In this document: in pieces, positions 16,391-25,524 of the stretch
Layout: the number at the start of each line of letters is the position of its first letter
Numbering within the stretch: the stretch's first letter is position 1
Source of the DNA: Actinotalea sp. JY-7876
GTDB lineage: Bacteria > Actinomycetota > Actinomycetes > Actinomycetales > Cellulomonadaceae
Length of the DNA: 64,000 bases
Assembly (NCBI RefSeq): GCF_014042015.1
Contig: NZ_CP059493.1
Span: 1,054,001-1,118,000, forward strand
Direction of reading: 5' to 3'
Made by a program: the position numbers and the translations under genes
Notes under the pieces: model-generated
The model's input: the letters and a program-made list of their open reading frames with translations, nothing else
Databases searched by the model: none
Told to the model about the DNA's origin: nothing

Positions 16391-17752
16391 CTACATGATC
16401 GTTTCTTGACCATCTCGGGTGCGACGGGGTGAGAACCGGCGCGTCACCGGTACCGCGAGCGTGCCCGGACCCGGACCTGCGCCGAGCGCCCCCAGCAGCA
16501 GGGCGAGTGCCGGCACGAGGAGGACGGCCGCGGCGAGGTTCACGCCGCGGAAGCCGCCGGCCGCGAGGATCGGCCCGGCCAACGCGGCCGCCCCGGCCCC
16601 CGCGTAGTTCATGCCGGCGTCGGTGGCGCCCTGGAGCGGGAGCCGCAGATCGAGGGGTGCTGTCGCCAGGACCGACGACGCCGCGATGACGCTGGCCGAC
16701 CAGCCCAGGCCAAGGACGACGAGCGCGATCGCGGTCAGCGCGCTGCTCTCCGGGCGCGCGGCGGCGACGAAGCCCAGAGTCACCGCCACGGCGAGGACGG
16801 CCAGGCCGCCTGCCGCCAGGCGGAGCGCTCCCCAGCGGTCCGCCAGCCACCCGAACACGGGGCTGAGCGCGAACATCCCGAGGACGTGCAGGCTGATGAC
16901 GACGCCGACGACCTCCAGTGACATGCCGCCGTGCTTCATGTGCAGGGGGGTCATGACCATGACCATGACCATCGCCGCGTGCGCCAGGGCGAGGAGCGCG
17001 ACGGCGAACCGCAGCACGGGGTCCCGGCCGGCGCGGGCCACCGCCGCGAGGGCGCCGACCGACGGTGGTCCGACGACCGCCGAGGTCCCCGCAGGCGCGG
17101 CGTGCGCGGCGTCGGCCGGACCAGCGTCGGCCGGAGCAGCGTCGACGGGTCCGGCGGCGCCGGGTGCGGCGGCGCGGAAGAGCGAGGCCACCACGAGGGA
17201 CGCCGAGGCGAACGCGAGCACGGAGAAGAGGTACGGCCCCGCGAGCCCGGGGATCCCCACGCGCACGCCGAGGTCCGCGCCGACCGCGCTGAGGTTCGGG
17301 CCGGCGACGGAGCCGATCGTCGTCGCCCAGAGCACGATCGACATGACGCGACCGCGGGTCGCGGGCGCGACCCCGTCGGCGGCGGCGTAGCGGGACTGGA
17401 GGTTCGCGGCCTGGGCGACGCCGAAGCACCCCAGGCCGAGGAACAGGACGACGACCTGCGAGACGACAGCGGACGCCACGACGAGCACGGCGCCCAGCAG
17501 CGCGATCGCGTAGCCGGTCGCGAGCGACCAGCGGCGGCCCCGGCGCGCCGCCAGGCCGGCCAGGGGGATGGCGGCCACCGCCGCACCGAGGACGCTGGCC
17601 GCCTGCGCCACCCCGGCGATCGACGTGCCCCCCAGCTGCTCGGCCAGCAGCCCGCCGACCGCCGCACCCGAGGCGATGCCGACGCCCCCGAGCACGTTGC
17701 TGAGGATCAGCACGCCCGTGCTGCGGGCGTCGAGCCGCGGTGGACGTCTCAT
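16391..17752 (-). CDS. MFS transporter
   Basis: A 453-residue major facilitator with about 12 hydrophobic segments. The first half ends with a cytoplasmic Ala/Pro/Gly-rich loop (about residues 205-245), which is the expected central loop between the two six-helix bundles. The helix 2-3 loop reads AGLAARRGRRWSLATGYAIAL, a version of the MFS motif A, and a second copy is FGWLADRWGALRLAAGG. The profile suggests a drug or small-molecule exporter. The start is ATG 17750-17752. It lies 35 bases after the GH3 gene on the same strand and may be the last gene of that transcript. Confidence 0.8.
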   Translation of the reverse strand: MRRPPRLDARSTGVLILSNVLGGVGIASGAAVGGLLAEQLGGTSIAGVAQAASVLGAAVAAIPLAGLAARRGRRWSLATGYAIALLGAVLVVASAVVSQVVVLFLGLGCFGVAQAANLQSRYAAADGVAPATRGRVMSIVLWATTIGSVAGPNLSAVGADLGVRVGIPGLAGPYLFSVLAFASASLVVASLFRAAAPGAAGPVDAAPADAGPADAAHAAPAGTSAVVGPPSVGALAAVARAGRDPVLRFAVALLALAHAAMVMVMVMTPLHMKHGGMSLEVVGVVISLHVLGMFALSPVFGWLADRWGALRLAAGGLAVLAVAVTLGFVAAARPESSALTAIALVVLGLGWSASVIAASSVLATAPLDLRLPLQGATDAGMNYAGAGAAALAGPILAAGGFRGVNLAAAVLLVPALALLLGALGAGPGPGTLAVPVTRRFSPRRTRDGQETIM

Positions 17753-17787
17753 GCCGCCAGCATGCCGCCTGGCAGCCCTGCCGCGGG

Positions 17788-20136
17788 TCAGCGGGCGGCC
17801 GCGCCGCTCCGCACGGTGGACTCGGAGCGCAGGACGCGGGCGTGGTCGACGGTCCGGCACGGTCCGGTGAGCCGGACCCCGGCGCGGGGCCAGTCGCCCT
17901 CGCTGGAGCCGCCCGCCATGAACGTCAGGGTGCCGGGCTCCACCACGCGCTCGCCCCGGATCCCCGTGAAGGAGCTGAGGTCGGCGTGGACGGTGAACGA
18001 GACCACGGCGCTCTCGCCCGGCGCCAGCTCGACCCGGCGGTACCCCACCAGCTGCCGGACCGGCCGATTCACCTGGGCGACAGGGTCGCTCAGGTACAGC
18101 TGGACCACCTCGGCGCCCGCGCGAGGCCCGACGTTGCTGAGCTCGACGGTCAGCTCCACGGCGCCGTCGGTCGGGACGTCCTCGTGGGTGACGCGGAGGT
18201 CGCCGTAGCGGAACTGCGTGTACGACAGGCCGTGGCCGAAGGGGTAGGCGGGCGTGAGGTCGAGGTTGCTGATCCGGTCGACCTGGCGGGTCAGGAGGCT
18301 GCCGAGGTACGTCTGCGGTCCGCTCGTCGCGACGGCCGGCACCTGGACCGGCAGCTTGCCGCTGGGGTTGATGCGTCCGGACAGCACGCCCGCGATCGCG
18401 GACGCCCCCTCCTCGCCCGGCATGAACGCCTGCACGACGGCCGCGGCCCGCGGGGCGTGGGCGCCCAGCGCGTAGGGCCGCCCGGACACGACCACGAGGA
18501 CCGTCGGTGTCCCGGTCGCCAGGACGGCGTCCACGAGCTCGTCCTGCACGCCCGGCAGGCGCAGGTCCGCCGCGTCGCACCCCTCGCCCGAGCTGCCGCG
18601 GCCGAACATCCCCGAGCGGTCGCCCACGGTCAGGACGCACACGTCGGCGTCCCGCGCCGCCGCGACCGCGGCCGCGATGCCCGCCCGGTCGGTCCCGAGC
18701 ACGTCGCAGCCGCGTTCGACGGCCCACGCCGCCGCCGGGAGCTCCGCCGCGAGCGCCTCGGCGATCGTGGGGACCTCGATGCCCAGACCCAGCTCGGGAT
18801 GCCGCGGCAGCACGTGCACCGGGTAGGAGTAGCAGCCCATCAGCGTGCGGGGGTCCTGCGCCAGCGGGCCGACGAGGGCCACGCGGGCCGGGCCGTCGCC
18901 GAGCGGGAGCACCCCGGCTGCGTTGTGCAGCAGGACGATCGACTGCTCGGCCACGGTCCGGGCCAGCAGCCGGTTCGCCGGGCTGTCCAGGTCGATCGGG
19001 CCCGCCGCGTCCGTGGTCGGCGGCGTCGCGTCGAGCAGCCCCAGCTCGAGCTTCTGGTGCAGCACCCGCCGGGCCGCCCGGTCGACGAGCTCCTCGGCGA
19101 CGGCGCCCGAGCGCACCTGCTCGACCAGCCGGCTCCCGTAGCCGGCCACGTCCGGGAGCTCGACGTCGATCCCGGCACGCAGGGCGAGCGCGCCCGCCTC
19201 GGCGACGTCGGCCGCCACCCCGTGGGTCGTGGCGAGGAACGCGACCGCCCAGTAGTCCGAGACGACCGTGCCGGTGAACCCCCACGCGTCGCGCAGCACC
19301 GACGTGAGCAGCTCCTCGGAGGCGCCGACGGGCACCTCGTCGATCGCCGAGTAGGAGTTCATCACGGAGCGGGCGCCGCCCTCGCGCAGCGCCATCTCGA
19401 ACGGTGGCAGCAGCACGTCGGCGAGCTCGCGGCGGCCCACCGAGACCGGCGCGTGGTTGCGCGCCGACCGGGACGCCGAGTAGCCGACGAAGTGCTTGAG
19501 CGTGGCGACCGTCCCGGTGGACTCCATGCCGCGCACGTACGCGGCGCCGATGGTCCCCACGGTGTACGGGTCCTCGCCGATGGTCTCCTCGACCCGGCCC
19601 CACCGGTAGTCGCGGACGACGTCCATCACGGGGGCCAGGCCCTGGTGCACGCCGAGGCGGCGCAGGTCGCGCCCGATCGCGGCGCCGACCTCCTCGACCA
19701 GCTCGGGGTGGAAGGTCGCGCCCCACGCGAGGGGGATCGGGTACACCGTCGCGCCGAGCGCCGCCACGCCGGTGAGGCACTCCTCGTGCGCGATCGCGGG
19801 CAGGCCCAGACGGCTCGCGCGGGCGAGGCGCGCCTGGACGCCCGCGAGCTTGGCCGCGCCCTCGTCCGCCGGCACCGGCTCGGTCCCGACGACGCGGGTG
19901 AGGTGGCCCAGGCCCTGGGCCGCCGCGTCGTCGAACGCGGGGCGGTTGGCGCCGAGCGTGTCCTGCATCGGGGCGATCACCTCGCCCGGCCCCCGCGTGT
20001 CGAACCAGTAGCCGCCGAGCTGGCCCACCTTCTCCTCGAGCGACATCGCCGCGAGCAGCGACGCGACGCGTCGCTCCGCCGGCAGGTCGGCGTCGTGCCA
20101 GGTGGTCGCGGCCGGCCGCTCCGTCTCGTGGGGCAC
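17788..20136 (-). CDS. GH3 beta-glycosidase
   Basis: A 782-residue cytoplasmic glycoside hydrolase family 3 enzyme with no signal peptide. The (beta/alpha)8 domain contains IAHEECLTG, KHFVGYSASRSARNHAP (substrate-binding Lys-His about residues 214-215) and the nucleophile Asp in GTVVSDYWAV (about residue 294). The second sandwich domain includes SGRPYALG and the last third is a fibronectin-III-like domain (VELTVELSNVGPRAGAEVVQLYL). The specificity could be beta-glucosidase or beta-xylosidase. GTG 20134-20136 starts 2 bases after the LacI stop with GGAAGG upstream. Its neighbours suggest it cleaves the imported glycoside inside the cell. Confidence 0.88.
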   Translation of the reverse strand: MPHETERPAATTWHDADLPAERRVASLLAAMSLEEKVGQLGGYWFDTRGPGEVIAPMQDTLGANRPAFDDAAAQGLGHLTRVVGTEPVPADEGAAKLAGVQARLARASRLGLPAIAHEECLTGVAALGATVYPIPLAWGATFHPELVEEVGAAIGRDLRRLGVHQGLAPVMDVVRDYRWGRVEETIGEDPYTVGTIGAAYVRGMESTGTVATLKHFVGYSASRSARNHAPVSVGRRELADVLLPPFEMALREGGARSVMNSYSAIDEVPVGASEELLTSVLRDAWGFTGTVVSDYWAVAFLATTHGVAADVAEAGALALRAGIDVELPDVAGYGSRLVEQVRSGAVAEELVDRAARRVLHQKLELGLLDATPPTTDAAGPIDLDSPANRLLARTVAEQSIVLLHNAAGVLPLGDGPARVALVGPLAQDPRTLMGCYSYPVHVLPRHPELGLGIEVPTIAEALAAELPAAAWAVERGCDVLGTDRAGIAAAVAAARDADVCVLTVGDRSGMFGRGSSGEGCDAADLRLPGVQDELVDAVLATGTPTVLVVVSGRPYALGAHAPRAAAVVQAFMPGEEGASAIAGVLSGRINPSGKLPVQVPAVATSGPQTYLGSLLTRQVDRISNLDLTPAYPFGHGLSYTQFRYGDLRVTHEDVPTDGAVELTVELSNVGPRAGAEVVQLYLSDPVAQVNRPVRQLVGYRRVELAPGESAVVSFTVHADLSSFTGIRGERVVEPGTLTFMAGGSSEGDWPRAGVRLTGPCRTVDHARVLRSESTVRSGAAAR

Positions 20137-20138
20137 GG

Positions 20139-21188
20139 TCAGACCTTCCGGTTGGGCAGCGGCGGGTGCGTCGTGGAGTCGCGGACCACGAGGGACGTGG
20201 CGATCTCGATGTGGTTCGAGTCGAGCGGGACGCCGTCGTGCACGCGCAGGACCGTGTGCAGCGCGCGCCGGCCGATCTCCTGCAGCGGCTGTCGCACGGC
20301 GGTCAGCGGCGGGCTCGCCCAGCCGGCCACGGGCGTGTCGTCGTACGAGACGACGCTGACGTCGCGCGGCACGGACAACCCCACCCGCCGGGCGGCCTGC
20401 AGGACGCCCATGGCCTGCACGTCGCTCGACGCGAGGATGCCGGTCGGGCGGTCGGGTCGCTGCAGCCACGTCCACGCGACGTGCTCGGCCTCCTCGAGGT
20501 TGAACCCCACCTGCTGCGCGTGGCCCGCGACCAGCTCGATGCCCGCCTGGGCGCAGGCCGAGCGGAAGCCGTCGAGCCGCGCGACGGCGCTCATGGACTG
20601 CGCCGGCCCGGCGACCACCGCGAGCCGGGTGTGGCCCAGGCTCAGGAGGTGCTCGGCGGCGGTCCGACCGCCCAGCCAGTTCGTCGAGCCGACGGAGACG
20701 ACGTCGGGATGCGTGAAGTCGAGCGGGTCGATCACGACCACCGGCAGCCGCGCGTGGACGATGCTGCCGTAGACCTCGGGGCCGAGGCCCGCGGTCAGGA
20801 CGATCGCGCCCAGGCGTCCCGACGCGGCGAGGCGCTGGGTCCAGGCCGTGCTGGACTCCGCCGCGCCGTCCGGCGTCCGGCGCAGGAAGCGGCCCACGAC
20901 GATGTCGACCCCGTGCTCCTCGGCGGCGAGGGTCGCCCCGCGGAGGACCTCCATCGCGTAGGCGCTGTTGAGCACGTCGACCATGAGCTCGACGGTCCGT
21001 TGACCTGCCGAGCGCCGGCCCGCCGGCGTCTTGTAGCCGAGCTGGGTGATCGCGCGCTCGACGCGCTCGCGCGTGGTCGCCGCGACGTCCGGACGCCCGT
21101 GGACGACCTTCGACGCCGTCGCGACGGAGACCCCCGCGTGGGCCGCGACGGCGGACAGGTTCGGGCGCGCACCGTTGGGCTTGGTCAC
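20139..21188 (-). CDS. LacI-family transcriptional repressor
   Basis: A 349-residue LacI/GalR protein. The HTH is NLSAVAAHAGVSVATASKVV (about residues 10-29), followed by a hinge and a periplasmic-binding-like sensor domain (VELMVDVLNSAYAMEVLRGA, IDPLDFTHPDVVSVGSTNWLGG, ILASSDVQAMGVLQAARRVG, VVSYDDTPVAGWASPPLTAVRQP). The start is GTG 21186-21188 with GGAGG upstream. It is divergent from the ABC sugar operon and directly upstream of the GH3 gene, so it very likely represses both until the imported sugar binds. The palindrome at 21340-21352 is its best candidate operator. Confidence 0.9.
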   Translation of the reverse strand: MTKPNGARPNLSAVAAHAGVSVATASKVVHGRPDVAATTRERVERAITQLGYKTPAGRRSAGQRTVELMVDVLNSAYAMEVLRGATLAAEEHGVDIVVGRFLRRTPDGAAESSTAWTQRLAASGRLGAIVLTAGLGPEVYGSIVHARLPVVVIDPLDFTHPDVVSVGSTNWLGGRTAAEHLLSLGHTRLAVVAGPAQSMSAVARLDGFRSACAQAGIELVAGHAQQVGFNLEEAEHVAWTWLQRPDRPTGILASSDVQAMGVLQAARRVGLSVPRDVSVVSYDDTPVAGWASPPLTAVRQPLQEIGRRALHTVLRVHDGVPLDSNHIEIATSLVVRDSTTHPPLPNRKV

Positions 21189-21289
21189 CGCGGTCCTCCA
21201 AGGTTCGACGCGACTGTACCCACGGCACCGAAAACATCAAAGCGTGGGCCGGCCGCCTCAGGCCGTCCGGTCTCGGCCGAAGCGGACTA

Positions 21290-21318
21290 TTTACACGGCT
21301 GCCGCGTCGTCGTACTGT
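21290..21318 (+). promoter_or_regulatory. Promoter of the ABC sugar operon
   Basis: TTTACA (21290-21295) and TACTGT (21313-21318) are separated by exactly 17 bases, a good vegetative-type promoter. The predicted start near 21325 leaves a leader of about 50 bases that contains the palindrome at 21340-21352. Confidence 0.6.
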
Positions 21319-21339
21319 GCAAGCGTTTCGACGAAGGTC

Positions 21340-21352
21340 CGAAAAGTTTTCG
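21340..21352. promoter_or_regulatory. Candidate LacI operator of the sugar operon
   Basis: CGAAAAGTTTTCG is a perfect odd palindrome placed about 15 bases downstream of the predicted transcription start, where binding would block elongation. Related half sites (GAAAAC at about 21230 and AAGCGTTTCG at 21321-21330) lie nearby. The adjacent LacI gene is the expected ligand. Confidence 0.5.
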
Positions 21353-21375
21353 CCACGACGAAGTGGAGAGACGCC

Positions 21376-22725
21376 ATGTTGAGGCACACACGCACGCGCC
21401 AGGCCGCCGCGGTGACGGGCGGCGTCGTCGCAGCCCTGCTCCTGGCGGCCTGTGGTTCCGGCGCCACACCCGAGCTTGGCCAGAGCAGCGAGCCCGAGGC
21501 AGCCGCGGGTGACTCCGCGGGCGGCGGGGCCGTCGTCTGGGCGGTCGAGAGCTCGCAGTCGGACACCTACGTCGCCGCGGTGGAGCGGTGGAACGCCGAC
21601 CACCCCGACGCACCCATCGAGCTCCAGCTCTTCCCCGACAACGGGTACAAGGACAAGCTCCGCGTCGCCCTGGGGGCCGGCGAGGGGCCCACCATGATCT
21701 ACAGCTGGGGCGGCGGCGGGCTCGAGGCCTTCGTGGAGCAGGACCTCGTCGAGTCGCTCTCGGACCTCGCCGCGGACACGCCGGAGATCATCGACCGGTA
21801 CCTGCCCGCCACCCTCGGGGGCGTGACGTTCGACGGCGAGGTCTACGGCGTCCCGATCAACAACATGCAGCCGGTCGTGCTGCTCTACAACAAGGACGTC
21901 TTCGAGCAGGTCGGGGCGGAGCCGCCGGCCACGTGGGACGACCTCATGGACCTCGTGCCCACGTTCACCGAGGCGGGCGTCGCGCCGCTGGCGCTGGCGG
22001 GCCAGAGCAAGTGGCCGCAGCTGCCGTACCTGGCGTACCTGGTCGACCGGGTCGGCGGGCCCGAGGTCTGGGACGCCGTCGCGGCGAACGAGCCCGACGC
22101 GTGGTCCGACCCCGCCGTGCTCGAGGCGGTCACGATGATCCAGGACCTCGTGGAGGCCGGGGGCTTCGTGGAGAACTTCTCCTCGATCTCCTACGAGAGC
22201 GGCGCCGCGGACGCCCTGCTCTACACCGACAAGGCGGCCATGCTCGTCATGCTGAGCCAGGCGTACTCGAACATCGCGAAGACCGCGCCGGAGTTCGCCG
22301 AGTCCGGGTCGATGGGCTACGTCCCCTTCCCGGCGGTCGACGGCGGCGCGGGCGACCCCGCGAACCTCACCGGCAACCCGTCGAACTACTGGTCCATCAC
22401 GACGGCGGCGTCCGACGAGGAGCAGGCCACCGCGCTGGCCTTCCTCGAGGAGCAGGTGATGAACGAGGAGTACACCGGCGAGATCGTCGGACGCTCGGCG
22501 GTCCCGGGGGTCACAACGGCCGAGGACCTCATCGCCGAGAGCGACGACGAGTACCCCGGCTTCGTCTTCGACCTCGTCGCCGAGGCGCCGCACTTCCAGC
22601 TCTCGCTCGACCAGGCGCTCTCGCCCGCGCAGGGCGAGGCGCTCAAGACGGCGCTGGACCAGGTGTTCCTGCTGCAGATCACCCCGGAGCAGTTCGCCGA
22701 GACGATGAACGCCACCATCGAATGA
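21376..22725 (+). CDS. ABC transporter sugar-binding lipoprotein
   Basis: A 449-residue family 1 extracellular binding protein. The signal peptide ends in a lipobox (LLLAAC, Cys about residue 25). The mature protein shows VVWAVESSQSDTYVAAVERWN, YKDKLRVALGAGEGPTMIYSWGG and GVPINNMQPVVLLYNKDVF, all typical of oligosaccharide binders. The ATG at 21376 is preceded by GAGA. It is the first gene of an operon whose next start overlaps its stop (ATGA). It should capture the sugar released or recognised outside the cell for import by the two permeases; the ATPase (MsiK-type) is not encoded here, as is usual in actinobacteria. Confidence 0.9.
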   Translation: MLRHTRTRQAAAVTGGVVAALLLAACGSGATPELGQSSEPEAAAGDSAGGGAVVWAVESSQSDTYVAAVERWNADHPDAPIELQLFPDNGYKDKLRVALGAGEGPTMIYSWGGGGLEAFVEQDLVESLSDLAADTPEIIDRYLPATLGGVTFDGEVYGVPINNMQPVVLLYNKDVFEQVGAEPPATWDDLMDLVPTFTEAGVAPLALAGQSKWPQLPYLAYLVDRVGGPEVWDAVAANEPDAWSDPAVLEAVTMIQDLVEAGGFVENFSSISYESGAADALLYTDKAAMLVMLSQAYSNIAKTAPEFAESGSMGYVPFPAVDGGAGDPANLTGNPSNYWSITTAASDEEQATALAFLEEQVMNEEYTGEIVGRSAVPGVTTAEDLIAESDDEYPGFVFDLVAEAPHFQLSLDQALSPAQGEALKTALDQVFLLQITPEQFAETMNATIE

Positions 22726-23639
22726 GCGCTCCCGCACAGGCCGTGCGGGAGCGCGGCAGGACCGCGCTCCCGCACGCCGGGCCGTCGCTGTGGCTGCTGG
22801 CCCCGGCCGCCCTCCTGTTCGTCACGTTCGCCGTCGTGCCGCTGCTGGGCGCGATCGGGCTGTCCCTGACGTCGTGGAACGGCCTGGGCGTGCCGGCCTG
22901 GACGGGCTTCGACAACTGGCGGGACGTCTACTCCGACCCGGTCACGTGGCACACGATCCGGCTCAGCCTGCTGGTCATGGTCGGCTCGTGGGTCGTCCAG
23001 ACGCCGCTGAGCCTGCTGCTCGGCGTCTACCTGGCCGGGGGCAGGCGCAGCCGGGCGGTGGTCGGGGTGGCCTACTTCCTGCCGCTCCTGCTGTCGTCGG
23101 CGGCCGTCGGGCTGACCTGGAAGAACCTCCTGGACCCGAACTTCGGGCTGACCAGCACGGCGCCGGCCGGCCCGCTGTCCCACGCGTGGCTCGGTGACCC
23201 GCGGACCGCGCTCGCGGCCGTCGTCGTCATCGTCGCGTGGCACTTCGTCCCCCTGCACACGCTGCTCTACCAGGCCGGGGTGCGGCAGATCCCGCGGTCG
23301 CTGTACGAGGCGGCCGCGATGGACGGGGCCAGCACCCTGCAGCAGTTCCGGTCGATCACGCTGCCGCAGCTGAAGTACACGATCGTCACGTCGTCGGTGC
23401 TCGTGCTCGTCGGCTCCCTGACCTACTTCGACCTCGTCTTCGTCCTCACCGGCGGGGGCCCGGGCGACGCCACCCGGATCCTGCCGCTGCACATGTACCT
23501 CACGGGCTTCCAGGCGACCGAGATGGGCAAGGCCAGCGCCATCGCCGCGGTGCTGGCCGTCATCGGCCTCCTGCTGTCCCTCGCCCTGACCAGGTTCTCC
23601 GGGTTCTCGCGCATGCAGAGCCAGCAGGAGGGGCTCTGA
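22722..23639 (+). CDS. ABC transporter sugar permease 1
   Basis: A 305-residue MalF-type inner membrane permease with six helices (WLLAPAALLFVTFAVVPLLGAI is the first). The cytoplasmic EAA loop is seen as EAAAMDGASTLQQFRSITLPQL, which docks to the ATPase. The start overlaps the binding-protein stop by the ATGA arrangement, and its stop overlaps the next gene the same way, so translation is coupled. No ATPase gene is in the operon; a shared multi-sugar ATPase such as MsiK elsewhere in the genome is the known solution in related bacteria. Confidence 0.92.
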   Translation: MSAPAQAVRERGRTALPHAGPSLWLLAPAALLFVTFAVVPLLGAIGLSLTSWNGLGVPAWTGFDNWRDVYSDPVTWHTIRLSLLVMVGSWVVQTPLSLLLGVYLAGGRRSRAVVGVAYFLPLLLSSAAVGLTWKNLLDPNFGLTSTAPAGPLSHAWLGDPRTALAAVVVIVAWHFVPLHTLLYQAGVRQIPRSLYEAAAMDGASTLQQFRSITLPQLKYTIVTSSVLVLVGSLTYFDLVFVLTGGGPGDATRILPLHMYLTGFQATEMGKASAIAAVLAVIGLLLSLALTRFSGFSRMQSQQEGL

Positions 23640-24526
23640 TGACCGTCGTCGACGAGGCCGCCCCCCGCACGTCCGAGCGGGCGCCGGCACCCACCGGGCG
23701 CCGCGCGCCGTCGTGGCGGGTCAACTGGCCGGGAGGCGTCGGCGCGCTGGTCTGGCTCGTCGTCGTGCTGGTGCCGATCTACTGGGTGCTCATCACGAGC
23801 CTGCGCACGCAGCAGGACTTCTTCGGCGACCACCCGCTCGCGCTGCCCGCCGAGCCCTCGCTCGACAACTACCTCGTGGTGTTCGAGCTGGGCTTCGCGC
23901 GGTACTTCCTCAACTCGGGGATCGTCACCGTCGCCGCCGTCGCGCTGACCGTCTTCGTCTCGCTCTTGGCGGCGTACACGATCGTGCGCAGCTCGCGGCC
24001 GCTGGCCCGCCGCGCGTTCTCGCTGTTCCTGCTCGGCCTCGCGATCCCGGTGCAGTCGGCGATCATCCCGATCTTCTACATGATCACCAAGCTCGGGCTC
24101 TACGACAGCCTCACGGCGGTGGTCCTGCCGTCGGCCGCGTTCGCCATCCCCATCACCGTGATCATCTTCTGCAGCTTCATGCGCGACATCCCCGGCGAGC
24201 TCTTCGAGTCGATGCGGCTCGACGGTGCGGGGGAGTGGCGGATCCTCTGGCGGCTCGTGCTGCCGCTGAGCAAGCCGGCCATCCTGACGACCGCGATCTA
24301 CAACGGCGTGAACGTGTGGAACAACTTCCTCTTCCCGCTGGTCCTCACGCAGAGCCCTGGTACGCGCACGCTGCCCCTGGCACTGTGGACGTTCCAGGGC
24401 GAGCTCACGATCAACGTGCCGGCGATGATGGCGGCCGTCGTGCTCTCGGCCCTGCCTCCGCTCACGCTCTACGTCTTCGGCCGGCGCCAGCTCGTCGCCG
24501 GCCTGACCGCGGGGTTCGGCAAGTGA
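23639..24526 (+). CDS. ABC transporter sugar permease 2
   Basis: A 295-residue MalG-type permease. Six helices begin with GALVWLVVVLVPIYWVLITSL, and the EAA loop reads ESMRLDGAGEWRILWRLVLPLSKP. The short C-terminus GLTAGFGK is typical of this subgroup (the xylobiose/cellobiose-type CUT1 importers end GLTAGAVKG). It starts within the stop of permease 1 (ATGA). The pair forms the channel for the sugar delivered by the lipoprotein at 21376. Confidence 0.92.
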   Translation: MTVVDEAAPRTSERAPAPTGRRAPSWRVNWPGGVGALVWLVVVLVPIYWVLITSLRTQQDFFGDHPLALPAEPSLDNYLVVFELGFARYFLNSGIVTVAAVALTVFVSLLAAYTIVRSSRPLARRAFSLFLLGLAIPVQSAIIPIFYMITKLGLYDSLTAVVLPSAAFAIPITVIIFCSFMRDIPGELFESMRLDGAGEWRILWRLVLPLSKPAILTTAIYNGVNVWNNFLFPLVLTQSPGTRTLPLALWTFQGELTINVPAMMAAVVLSALPPLTLYVFGRRQLVAGLTAGFGK

Positions 24527-24555
24527 CCGAGCCCCACGACCCCCGAGGAGCATCG

Positions 24556-25524
24556 ATGCCCGCAGGTCCCCGACCCACCGCCGAGAGCTGGCCGATCGCG
24601 GCCGCCATGCTGCCGTTCCCGCCGTCGCAGGACGCCCCCGCCGAGCAGTGGGTCGACCAGCTCGCGGAGGTCGCGTTCGAGGGCTTCGACCACGTCGACG
24701 TCACCGACTCGTGGGTCCGGGCGGGCGACCTCGAGCCCGCCCGCCTGGACGAGCTCAAGGACGCGCTCCGGGCGACCGGCCTGGCGCCGGCCGCCCTGTC
24801 GGCGATCCGGCGCAGCGTCATCGACCCGGAGCAGGGCGCCGACAACCTCGCCTACTCCCACCGCACCATCGACGCCGCGGCGGAGCTGGGCTGCTCGGTG
24901 GTCAGCGTCGGCCTGCACCGGCCGCTGCTGCCCGGCCAGCGGGAGGCGTTCTGGTTCTGGACGGCCCAGGGCCCGGTCGACGCGACCGACCGGGACACCT
25001 GGCAGCTCGCGGTGGACCGGCTGCGCGAGCTCGGGGAGCACGCCGCCGACGTCGGGCTCGAGCTCTCGCTGGAGATGTACGAGGACACGCTGCTGGGCAC
25101 CGCCGAGTCCGCCGTCCGCCTGGTCCAGGACATCGACCACGCGGCCGTCGGCCTCAACCCCGACCTCGGGAACGTCTTCCGCCTGCACCGGGAGATCGAG
25201 GACTTCGACGCCGCGGTGCGCCTGTGCCTGCCGGTCTCGAACTACTGGCACGTGAAGAGCTACTACCGCGACGAGGACCCGTCCAGCGGCGCGGTCGTGA
25301 CCCTGCCGGCGCCGATGGAGCTCGGGTCCGTCAGCTACCGCCGGGCGGTGGCGGTCGCGCTCGACGCCGGCTTCACCGGTCCCTTCTGCGTCGAGCACTA
25401 CGGCGGCGACGGGCTCTCGGTCTCGGCCATGAACGCCCGGTACCTGCGCCGCCTGCTCGCCGTCGCCACCGGCGAGGCGCGCGACGCGGTGCTGGCCCGG
25501 ACGCGCGCGGGGGTGACGCGATGA
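24556..25524 (+). CDS. Xylose-isomerase-like TIM-barrel sugar isomerase/epimerase
   Basis: A 322-residue protein of the AP-endonuclease-2/xylose isomerase-like fold. Likely metal ligands are Glu in SLEMYED (about 173), Asp in GLNPDLGN (about 203), His in YWHVKSYY (about 232) and Glu in CVEHYGG (about 280), spaced as in sugar 2-epimerases and ketose-aldose isomerases. ATG 24556 has GAGGAG upstream; a GTG at 24523 overlapping the permease stop is an alternative. It probably interconverts the aldose and ketose forms, or epimerises the oxidised form, of the imported sugar. The following gene overlaps its stop by ATGA. Confidence 0.75.
   Translation: MPAGPRPTAESWPIAAAMLPFPPSQDAPAEQWVDQLAEVAFEGFDHVDVTDSWVRAGDLEPARLDELKDALRATGLAPAALSAIRRSVIDPEQGADNLAYSHRTIDAAAELGCSVVSVGLHRPLLPGQREAFWFWTAQGPVDATDRDTWQLAVDRLRELGEHAADVGLELSLEMYEDTLLGTAESAVRLVQDIDHAAVGLNPDLGNVFRLHREIEDFDAAVRLCLPVSNYWHVKSYYRDEDPSSGAVVTLPAPMELGSVSYRRAVAVALDAGFTGPFCVEHYGGDGLSVSAMNARYLRRLLAVATGEARDAVLARTRAGVTR

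Noticed and set aside
17740-20772. Plus-strand frame of 1010 codons
   Set aside because: It is the antisense of the GH3 and LacI genes, which have clear motifs, starts and ribosome sites; its translation is Arg/Ala/Gly-rich with no domain.
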